This document shows, in pieces, positions 1 to 6,266 of a stretch of DNA of 11,138 bases. The first letter of the stretch is position 1. Each line of letters begins with the position of its first letter. The notes beneath the pieces are model-generated. The model did no database searches and was not told the DNA's origin. It saw only the letters and a list, made by a program, of their open reading frames with translations. Made by a program: the position numbers and the translations under genes. Source of the DNA: Anaerolinea sp. (GTDB lineage: Bacteria; Chloroflexota; Anaerolineae; Anaerolineales; Villigracilaceae); contig DYNS01000062.1 in NCBI GenBank assembly GCA_020720965.1, positions 1 through 11,138 on the forward strand, in the 5' to 3' direction.

Positions 1-669
1 CCCAAAGGAGAAAAAAGGGGGGATGCCGCGCCGAATTTTTTCCGCCAACCCCAGGGCGGGGGAGGCGGCGAGGGCAACCAGCAGCGGGACAAAGAGCAGG
101 ATTCCGTTGGTACGCAGGAAGGCAGCCCCAAAAATCACCGCACCCAGGGCAATTCCCTGTCCCCGCGCCATCCCTTGCGCCCCGGCATATCGCTCTGCCA
201 GGAGCAAACCCAGGGTGGAAGCCGCCAAAAAGGGAAGGTCGGAGAGGATTAAATCGGTTGCCAGCAGCAAGGCAGGGTTAAAGGCGAACACCGCCAAAAG
301 TAGCAGCGAGTCTTTTTCCCCCAGGCGGGTGCGGGCAAGCCCGTAAAAGATGAGCAAAAAGACGGCATAAGCGCCCACGCCCGCCAATTTTAGCGCCAGC
401 GGATGCACGCCAAACACGGCGACAAGCGGCGTAAGCAGTAAGGGAAAGCCCCAGGGGTAGGCAACCGGTCCCGGCGGGTAGGAAGAATTTTGCACGGTGA
501 AGGCATTGCGCTGTACAAAATCTGCCACGCCGCCGGAAAGAATCGCCTGTGATTGCATAACATAGGCGGCGAAGTCGTCCCACCAGGGATGCCCGCGTGT
601 GAGCAGGGAAAACGCAAGCAGGGAGGAAAGCGCAATCAGCGCCAGAACGCGCAAGGACGGCTTCCACAT
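1..669 (-). CDS. GT-C fold glycosyltransferase, GT39/GT83-like, 5' part (runs off the left edge)
   Basis: The frame is open from an ATG at 669 to the window edge (223 codons), so only the N-terminal part is visible. It starts MWKPSLRVLALIALSSLL, a first membrane helix, followed by an extracytoplasmic loop with the pair WWDDFAAYV at about residues 29-37. An acidic residue in the first outer loop is the usual catalytic signature of GT-C enzymes, which transfer sugars from polyprenyl-phosphate donors. A PPGPVAYPWG segment and several further Leu/Ala/Phe-rich helices follow. The family (ArnT/PMT-like, often called glycosyltransferase family 39) is membrane embedded and acts on the outer face. The gene begins 5 bases after the histidine-kinase stop, so it is probably the last visible member of the operon. 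The nearest Shine-Dalgarno-like GGAG is 11 bases upstream, which is weak. Substrate cannot be inferred. The fold call is fairly secure; the exact family is less so. Confidence 0.75.
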   Translation of the reverse strand, partial: MWKPSLRVLALIALSSLLAFSLLTRGHPWWDDFAAYVMQSQAILSGGVADFVQRNAFTVQNSSYPPGPVAYPWGFPLLLTPLVAVFGVHPLALKLAGVGAYAVFLLIFYGLARTRLGEKDSLLLLAVFAFNPALLLATDLILSDLPFLAASTLGLLLAERYAGAQGMARGQGIALGAVIFGAAFLRTNGILLFVPLLVALAASPALGLAEKIRRGIPPFFSFG

Positions 670-674
670 GCGGG

Positions 675-1937
675 TTAGCGCTCCAGGGTCAGGGTGGATG
701 TCCCTGCCGGGGGCAGCAGCACGCGCAGGATGGTTCCCTGCCCCAAGCCGGGGCTTTCTGCCCAAATGCGCCCGCCCTGGCTTTCCACCAGCCCTTTGGC
801 AATGGTCAAACCAATGCCAAGACCGCCAAATCGGCGGGTGTTATGCGGTTCCACCTGGTAAAACTCGTCAAAAATCTTTGCCAGGTTTTCGGGGGCGATA
901 CCCATGCCATTGTCTTTTACCCAGGTGAGGATGTTTCCGCCCCGCTGAACTGCGCCGATGGTAATTTCGCCGCCGGGGGGCGTAAAGCGGATGGCGTTGT
1001 TGATGATGTTGATAAAAGCCGGGGTCAGTTTATCCGGGTCAGCGGTGACGAGGAGGGATTGAGGCGGCAGTTCCATCATAACCGAGTGACGCATTTCGGC
1101 GGCGATGCCGCGCATCTCTTCGTAAGCGGCGCGTAAAATCTGTTGCACCGGCACAACGCGGGGCTTGAAGGTTATCCCCTTTGCCTGCAACAATTGCAGG
1201 CTGTTCATCGACTCCAGGATGGAACGCATCTGACTGGCGGCTGCCAAAACTTTTTCCACGTTTTCGGCGGCTTCGCCGTAGGTTTGTTCTTGCAAAAAGG
1301 AGGCATAACCGATGATGATGCCGAGGGGGGTGCGGAGTTCGTGCGAAGCCAGAGCCAGAAAATTGCTCTTGAGGCGGTCGGTTTCGGTCATCTCCTTGTT
1401 GGCTTTTTGCAAGGCGCGGACAAGGCGGGCGTTCTGAATGGCAACCGCCGCCGAGGAGGCAAGGGCGTTGAGCAGGAATTCGTCTGCGGGGGTGAAGGCG
1501 CCGCCGCGTTTGTTGATGGCTTCCAGCACGCCCACGCCCTTTTCTTTGATGTTCATCGGCACGCCCAACAGGGAGCGGGTCTGGAAGTTAATCTGCTCGT
1601 CCACCCCGGCGCAGTGACGCGGGTCGGCGTGAACATCTTCCAGCGAGATGGTTTTAGCTTCGCGGAAGATGGTTCCGGCAAGAGAGCCATCCAGCGGGAC
1701 GGGGATTTGGCTCAGTTTTTTAGGGTCGGATTCCGTGGATGCGGCAAAGAAAAGGCGCTGACGCTGTTCATCGTAAAGCAGGATGGAGGCGGCTTCACAA
1801 TCTAACATTTCGGCGGCGGTGTGGATGAGGGCGCGGAGGAGTTCATCCAGGTTGAGGGTGGAGTTGAGGGTTGCGCTCATTTCCACCAGTTTTTCCGCCT
1901 GACGCGGGGTGATGACGGGCTTGGGAGGGGTAATCAT
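675..1937 (-). CDS. Soluble GAF-domain sensor histidine kinase
   Basis: A 420-residue protein with no membrane helix, so probably a cytoplasmic two-component kinase. A GAF domain spans about residues 15-172 and includes INKRGGAFTPADE, which fits the N-K-F-DE pattern of cyclic-nucleotide-type GAF domains (N142, K143, F148, D152, E153). A short helical linker leads to HisKA with the H-box SHELRTPLG; the predicted phospho-acceptor is H199. The HATPase_c part shows the N-box (INNAIRFTPPGG, about 312-323), G1 box DNGMGI (342-347), F-box FDEFY (356-360) and G2 box GLGIGL (372-377). All catalytic boxes look intact. The protein should autophosphorylate and pass phosphate to a response regulator, but none is encoded in this window. 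It starts 4 bases after the CPBP protease stop and ends 5 bases before the glycosyltransferase start. The ligand of the GAF domain is unknown. Confidence 0.93.
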   Translation of the reverse strand: MITPPKPVITPRQAEKLVEMSATLNSTLNLDELLRALIHTAAEMLDCEAASILLYDEQRQRLFFAASTESDPKKLSQIPVPLDGSLAGTIFREAKTISLEDVHADPRHCAGVDEQINFQTRSLLGVPMNIKEKGVGVLEAINKRGGAFTPADEFLLNALASSAAVAIQNARLVRALQKANKEMTETDRLKSNFLALASHELRTPLGIIIGYASFLQEQTYGEAAENVEKVLAAASQMRSILESMNSLQLLQAKGITFKPRVVPVQQILRAAYEEMRGIAAEMRHSVMMELPPQSLLVTADPDKLTPAFINIINNAIRFTPPGGEITIGAVQRGGNILTWVKDNGMGIAPENLAKIFDEFYQVEPHNTRRFGGLGIGLTIAKGLVESQGGRIWAESPGLGQGTILRVLLPPAGTSTLTLER

Positions 1938-1941
1938 GGTC

Positions 1942-2826
1942 TCATTCTGTGGGGGCGGGGTGCGGGGTCAACTGCCTGGTAAGCAGCAGACCGGCGATGA
2001 CCAACAGCATTGCCGCCCAACCGGCAACCCCCAGGGGGTTGCCCGCCAGAGCCGTATCCAGCCCTTCGGGGTGCAGGAAGTAAAAACTGATGCCTGCTAC
2101 GGCGTTAAAAGTTCCGTGCGCCAGGGCGGGTGCCCAGGGGCTTTGGGTTTTGAGGTAGAGCCAGCCCAAAATAACGCCCAAAAGCATACAGCCGACCGTC
2201 ATCACCAAAATGCCGAGGTAGGGGTGAAGGGGAAAATTGTAGCCGTGCAGGAGAGTGGTGGGAGCGTGCCAGATGCCCCAAACAAAGCCGCTAAGGAGCA
2301 GGGCTTGCCAATCTCCGAGGGGGCGCAGCAGGGGGAGCAAAAATCCGCGCCAGCCGAGTTCTTCGCCCATGGCGAAGAGAATGTTGATGAACGGCGCAAG
2401 GGTGATGGCGAAGAGGGATTGGGACAGGACAATGACCTCTAACGGAGGAATTTCCGTCCCGGCGGGGGCATTTGCGACTGTTTCCGCCAGGAAGGTGAAA
2501 GAGGAGTCAAATTTGCCGGTTCCGAACAAAAGACTAAAGGCGAAGGTCAGCAGAGAGAGCAGGATGGGAAGAAACCATGCCCAAAAATAAAAGGGTTTTG
2601 CGCCCAGGGTTTTAAGCCGCAAAGTGGAAAGAGGCTGCCGGGCAACAAACCGGGTGACGAGTAAGGCGGCAATGCCTGGTCCCCACATGGCGAGGGAAAA
2701 CGCGCCCAACATGGTGTAGGAATACAGGGTTGCATCCGCCTTGAAGGCGATGGGCAGGGTGAATAACACCCAGGAGAAACCGAAAGAAATGAGCAGAAAC
2801 CAGGTGAGTGATTTTTTATCCAGCAT
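1942..2826 (-). CDS. CPBP-family intramembrane metalloprotease (Abi/CAAX protease-like)
   Basis: A 294-residue polytopic membrane protein with the three signature motifs of the CPBP (PF02517) family: EELGWR with E155, E156 and R160; the FxxxH-type segment GFVWGIWHAP with H187; and HGTFNA with H237 and N241. In characterised relatives these residues form the buried active site of a glutamate-type or metal-dependent protease. Bacterial members include bacteriocin-immunity and maturation proteins and homologues of eukaryotic Rce1. The chosen ATG at 2826 has AAAGG seven bases upstream. An in-frame ATG at 2856 overlaps the stop of the preceding gene (TAATG) and would add ten residues, but has no visible ribosome binding site. 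The gene lies 29 bases after the SdpI-like gene and 4 bases before the histidine kinase. Substrate is unknown; the family assignment is strong. Confidence 0.9.
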   Translation of the reverse strand: MLDKKSLTWFLLISFGFSWVLFTLPIAFKADATLYSYTMLGAFSLAMWGPGIAALLVTRFVARQPLSTLRLKTLGAKPFYFWAWFLPILLSLLTFAFSLLFGTGKFDSSFTFLAETVANAPAGTEIPPLEVIVLSQSLFAITLAPFINILFAMGEELGWRGFLLPLLRPLGDWQALLLSGFVWGIWHAPTTLLHGYNFPLHPYLGILVMTVGCMLLGVILGWLYLKTQSPWAPALAHGTFNAVAGISFYFLHPEGLDTALAGNPLGVAGWAAMLLVIAGLLLTRQLTPHPAPTE

Positions 2827-2855
2827 GGAGAAGCCTTTATGTTTCTTGTGAAACA

Positions 2856-3497
2856 TTATTTTGGTATGCGGCGAAAGAGGAGGTAGGAATAGACGACCGG
2901 AATAAACGCGCCCAGCAGCAGGGCGGGAAGCAGGAGCCAAAAGCCCGCCTCGCCCAAGAAGCCACTGAGCAGGGTAACAACTCCAGCCGCCATAAAGGTT
3001 TTTGCGCCCAGGCGGTGAGTCTTATCCCAAATTTGGTCGTTGGCGAGAGTCCAGGGAGTGCGGATGCCGATGAAATAATTGCGCCGGACTTTTTTCATCA
3101 GGTATCCGATTCCGATGAAGAGCAAGCCCATAGCGGGCAGGAGCATGACCGTCATTTGGACGGGGTAGCCGAGGGCAGCCAGGAGGGTGAGAGCGTAAAC
3201 GTAAAGCATGTACGCCACAAAGCCAATCACAAAGAGATGATATTCCCCGCGAATCGATTCCAGGTTCTGGCGCAGGGGGTCGGCTTGCGGCAAAAAGAGC
3301 AAGAGCAGGGTAATGCCTGCGGTCATCAGAGGCATCAAAAAGATGCCCCACACACGGGGCAGGTAGCCGTCAATCTGCCCGGCGGCGTTCCAATGCGAAG
3401 GCATTTGGGCGGGAAACTGATTCCAGAGGGCGGCGGCTGCCAGGGTGGCAGCCAAGATGAGGGCAAAAGAAATGAGCAAAGTTTTTTGGGCAGACAT
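2856..3497 (-). CDS. SdpI/DUF1648-family membrane protein
   Basis: A 213-residue protein with about six hydrophobic helices. The N-terminal part has the DUF1648 signature around residues 35-45 (HWNAAGQIDGY) after the first helix. The C-terminal part has the SdpI-type segment RNYFIGIRTPWTL at 139-151, followed by a conserved NDQIWDKTHRLG loop. In Bacillus subtilis, SdpI is the immunity protein against the SDP killing peptide and also sequesters a repressor at the membrane. Most homologues in other phyla have unknown roles, so immunity is only a possibility here. The frame stays open upstream to 3725, but that extension lacks DUF1648 character and overlaps the preceding gene. The ATG at 3497 has AGGAG six bases upstream and gives the normal family length. 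The gene sits between the DUF5671 gene (35-base gap) and the CPBP protease (29-base gap). Confidence 0.9.
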   Translation of the reverse strand: MSAQKTLLISFALILAATLAAAALWNQFPAQMPSHWNAAGQIDGYLPRVWGIFLMPLMTAGITLLLLFLPQADPLRQNLESIRGEYHLFVIGFVAYMLYVYALTLLAALGYPVQMTVMLLPAMGLLFIGIGYLMKKVRRNYFIGIRTPWTLANDQIWDKTHRLGAKTFMAAGVVTLLSGFLGEAGFWLLLPALLLGAFIPVVYSYLLFRRIPK

Positions 3498-3532
3498 GTG
3501 CGTCTCCTGCAAAAGATTCGTCACCGGATTGG

Positions 3533-5476
3533 TTAGAAACCGGCAACGAGAGAGATGCCAAACAACAAGAAAAAGCCGAGAACCTGCAAAAGGAAAAGGG
3601 CTGCCAAAACGTAGGCGGCGGTTTGCCAGGCGGAATTTCCGGCGGGGGGGCGGGGTTGTTCGCCTAAAGCCAGGTGACGAAGGGTTTGAGCGGTCTGCGC
3701 TGCCCATGCGGAATGCAGGCTCCAACCGCCGTGCCAGCCCTCGACAGGCAGGGGGATAATGACCTTGGCGCCGTTAAAACTGCCGAGCCAAACCCGCAGC
3801 GCCTCCGGCGGGTTGAGCGCCAACCCAGAAGAGACAACAACCGCCTGCGCCAGGTCGGCTTCGGGCGGGATGCCCTGCTCCATCGGCTGAAAGGCAATCG
3901 GCAAGCCGGGGGCGGCGCGGCGGGCGGCTTGCAGCAGGGCGGGGGCGAAGCCTTCGGTCTGCGTGTAAAAGACCAGAACGGGATACTGCTCCAGCTTCTC
4001 GCTCAACGCCTGAGCCGCCTCCCCGCCATCGGCGCGGAGGGTTTGCCAGTGATAGGCGAGAAAGACGGCGAAAACCAGTACCCGTTGAAGTCCGTTGAGG
4101 GTTTCCTGCCAAAATTGAGCGGGCATTTCGCCCAGTAACGCCACAAAAACGGTGTAGAACATGGCAATGGCGGAAATCATGCTGCCCAACACCATCGCAA
4201 GGATGACGAGGTACAGGTACATGCGCCGGATGGTGGAGCGTCTTGCTTCGGTGCCTTCCGGGCTGCGGGCGAGCGCCTGACCTTGGGCTTGTCTCCAGAA
4301 CCAGAGCCAGAGAGGGATGCCCGCCGCCAAAGTCGCCAGGGAGGCGGCAAGAGTATCGGAGTCGTTATTCCAGACCTGTTGCGGACTGAAGAGGAACTCG
4401 ACAAAAAAGGTCAGGAGCATCATCAGACCGATGAGGGAGGCGACAAAGCCTACCAGGAGGAGGCTGTAACGGTAAAGCGCCCAAAATCCGCTGCGGCGCA
4501 AAGAGTCGGTTTGAGCGTTGAACCCGGCACGCAGCCAACGCTGATAGTATGCCCACACAATAGCGAGGGGAATGCCCACTGAAAGAGGTCCACGCAGGGA
4601 TTGAGTCAACTCCCCGGCGAAGATGTCGCGAAAGAGAAAGCGCAGGAGGACATCCAACGCCACACCGGCGGAACCAAGCACGGCAAGGACGCTGCCGAAG
4701 ACGAGCAGGTACAGGCTGGAAAGGCGCAGGAGAGATGTTTCTTCGCCGGGGTCTTCCAGGGCAAATTGGCAAAGGTTCCAGGTGTATGCCCACAGGGGTG
4801 CGCCGACTAGGGCGAGGGCGAGTCCGTTCATCAGCGGGTGTAGGGCGGAGCCGATGCCATCTACACTGGGGGAAAACAAGCCCAACAGGTAATGAAGAAT
4901 CTGCTGCAAGCCGAATACCGTCATCAGCAGGGCATAGAAGAGCCAGATGTAGCGATAGATGCGGCGCACCTCCCCAAAGACCTGAGCGGCATCAGAGAGG
5001 GGCGCTTGTCGAAACGCCGCCCAATCGGCGCGGAGCTGGACAAAGAAGTAGGCTGCCGCCAAGCCGTTGATGAGCATGGCAAGGAGGTTATCTATCAGGG
5101 TTTGAGAGCCACCCACGATGGCGTAGGAAACCGAATCTCTTGCCAGAGAGATAAGCCCCCGGCTGAGCAATGCCAGGGCGTTTTGGACGGCAGGCAGGAG
5201 GGTTGCGCCAAGCAGGGCATAAAAAAACAGAGCCCGCACCGGCGAGCCTCTTTCGTCCTCGTCTTTGGCGGCGAACTGCTGCGCCCAACGCCAGTGCAGG
5301 GCAAAAATGGGAACTCCCACCAAAATGAGCGCCATTGCCTGCGCCAGCAACTCGGCACCGGGCAGAAAAGCGCCGGTTGCAAAGGTCGTTCGTAACAGAC
5401 CAATCAGCCCCCAAAGCACCACTTCGAGGCTGACCAAAGTGATGATGTACACATAAAGCCGCCGGATGGTTAGCAT
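3533..5476 (-). CDS. Large multi-repeat membrane protein, DUF5671-like
   Basis: A 647-residue protein made mostly of membrane helices. It begins MLTIRRLYVYIITLVSL, the typical opening of DUF5671 repeats found often in Chloroflexota. The pattern Arg-rich turn, Tyr, two helices, then G-x-P-[IL]...W...Q recurs: GVPIFALHWRWAQ (54-66), GAPLWAYTWNLCQ (225-237), VGIPLAIVWAYYQ (300-312) and AGIPLWLWFWRQAQ (385-398). Degenerate copies lie near 137-152 and 468-480, giving about six units of 65-85 residues. Residues about 485-612 are soluble, with alternating predicted strands and helices (PVLVFYT, LPIAF, AQAVVVSS, KVIIPLP). A last helical hairpin occupies 617-645. The ATG at 5476 has AGGAG six bases upstream. 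The gene follows the 160-residue anchored protein by 9 bases. Function is unknown; no catalytic motif was recognised. Confidence 0.85.
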   Translation of the reverse strand: MLTIRRLYVYIITLVSLEVVLWGLIGLLRTTFATGAFLPGAELLAQAMALILVGVPIFALHWRWAQQFAAKDEDERGSPVRALFFYALLGATLLPAVQNALALLSRGLISLARDSVSYAIVGGSQTLIDNLLAMLINGLAAAYFFVQLRADWAAFRQAPLSDAAQVFGEVRRIYRYIWLFYALLMTVFGLQQILHYLLGLFSPSVDGIGSALHPLMNGLALALVGAPLWAYTWNLCQFALEDPGEETSLLRLSSLYLLVFGSVLAVLGSAGVALDVLLRFLFRDIFAGELTQSLRGPLSVGIPLAIVWAYYQRWLRAGFNAQTDSLRRSGFWALYRYSLLLVGFVASLIGLMMLLTFFVEFLFSPQQVWNNDSDTLAASLATLAAGIPLWLWFWRQAQGQALARSPEGTEARRSTIRRMYLYLVILAMVLGSMISAIAMFYTVFVALLGEMPAQFWQETLNGLQRVLVFAVFLAYHWQTLRADGGEAAQALSEKLEQYPVLVFYTQTEGFAPALLQAARRAAPGLPIAFQPMEQGIPPEADLAQAVVVSSGLALNPPEALRVWLGSFNGAKVIIPLPVEGWHGGWSLHSAWAAQTAQTLRHLALGEQPRPPAGNSAWQTAAYVLAALFLLQVLGFFLLFGISLVAGF

Positions 5477-5485
5477 GTATCGCTC

Positions 5486-5968
5486 CTATTCTGTTTTTTG
5501 ATACCACTCATAGTACCAAAATTCGTAAGGCATTTGCTCAATTTTCCATTGCCCCTCTTGCAATATGAGCAGGGCGTGCGTGTCGCTCAGACCCCGGTAT
5601 CCGCTATCAAAGGGGGCAGAGTCGCCGTAGTTTTGCAGGACTTGCACGGTTGCTATCTCCCCGGTTTGACGGGTTTCGCCAAGTTCCACCATACTGTTCT
5701 CAAACGAGCCGGTGTAGCCGTTGAGGAATGGCTTCATAAACTCTTGCAGAGAGGGTTTGTAAGGTTTCTCCGCCAGGTAAGAGTAGGCTTTTTGATAATC
5801 TTCCTGATAGAGTGCGATGAGATAGTTTTTTGTCACCCCCTGCGGAGTGGAATCATCCACATAGGCGATGTTGGCGCGGCGGGTGAAGAAAACGCCCAAG
5901 GCAAGGGCAACGAGGATGCCAATCCCCAGCAGGATGCCAACGAGGAAGCGGTCTTGTTTCATATTCAT
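5486..5968 (-). CDS. Membrane-anchored protein of unknown function, possibly NTF2-like
   Basis: A 160-residue protein. After a short basic N-terminus (MNMKQDR), one membrane helix occupies about residues 8-28 and ends in a positively charged FFTRR. The rest (about 33-160) is hydrophilic and probably outside the membrane. Its segment GVTKNYLIALYQEDYQKAYS resembles the first helix of NTF2-like/DUF4878-type domains, which often begin with a helix of the kind V-x-x-Y-L-x-A-L-x-x-x-D-Y-x-x-A-Y. The later strand-rich part ALLILQEGQWKIEQMPYEFW fits the curved sheet of that fold. This is inference from pattern only. The ATG at 5968 has AGG eight bases upstream; an ATG two codons later is an alternative. 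It is placed 31 bases after the small PLDc_N-like gene and 9 bases before the DUF5671 gene, so it is likely cotranscribed. Confidence 0.8.
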   Translation of the reverse strand: MNMKQDRFLVGILLGIGILVALALGVFFTRRANIAYVDDSTPQGVTKNYLIALYQEDYQKAYSYLAEKPYKPSLQEFMKPFLNGYTGSFENSMVELGETRQTGEIATVQVLQNYGDSAPFDSGYRGLSDTHALLILQEGQWKIEQMPYEFWYYEWYQKTE

Positions 5969-5999
5969 TTCAATTGCCTATCCTTTCAGAGGGAAAACA

Positions 6000-6227
6000 C
6001 TACCAGAAGCCGGGATGCCGTTTCGGGTCCCTTTTGCGAGGTCCGGGGCGGGCGGCGATGACGAAAAACGGACCAAAGACGGGGACGAAGAGGGCGAAGC
6101 ATCCCCAAAAAACAAATTCCCCCAGGGTCACTTGCCGGTAAGAGAGGTAAAAAAGCGCCGCCAACAGGGTGAGCAGCATGTAAACAGCCAACAGGGAAAG
6201 CAAAATTTGCGGGACCATCATTTCCAT
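6000..6227 (-). CDS. Small two-helix membrane protein, PLDc_N-like
   Basis: A protein of 75 residues if started at the ATG at 6227. Two hydrophobic helices are separated by a short polar turn: about 3-26 (VPQILLSLLAVYMLLTLLAA) and about 36-55 (FVFWGCFALFVPVFGPFFVI). A basic tail RPGPRKRDPKRHPGF follows. The second helix with its V-P-V-F-G-P-F core resembles the PLDc_N domain, a two-helix module found alone or before cardiolipin-synthase-type phospholipase D domains. No catalytic HKD motif is present. The start is uncertain. An ATG at 6266 directly follows the LTD-gene stop (TAAATG) and would add 13 mostly polar or basic residues. ATGs at 6221 and 6218 are also possible. None has a clear ribosome binding site, so translation may depend on coupling to the upstream gene. 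Confidence 0.65.
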   Translation of the reverse strand: MEMMVPQILLSLLAVYMLLTLLAALFYLSYRQVTLGEFVFWGCFALFVPVFGPFFVIAARPGPRKRDPKRHPGFW

Positions 6228-6266
6228 TTTACAAGAGCGTCTGAGAAAAGGCAAGGAATGGAACAT

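Noticed and set aside
1143..1805. A 220-codon + strand open frame.
   Set aside because: It is entirely antisense to the histidine kinase, whose domains and motifs are intact.
3498..3725. N-terminal extension of the SdpI-like protein.
   Set aside because: The added residues are low in hydrophobicity, Arg/Pro/Ser rich and overlap the preceding gene; the ATG at 3497 has a good ribosome binding site and gives the family length.
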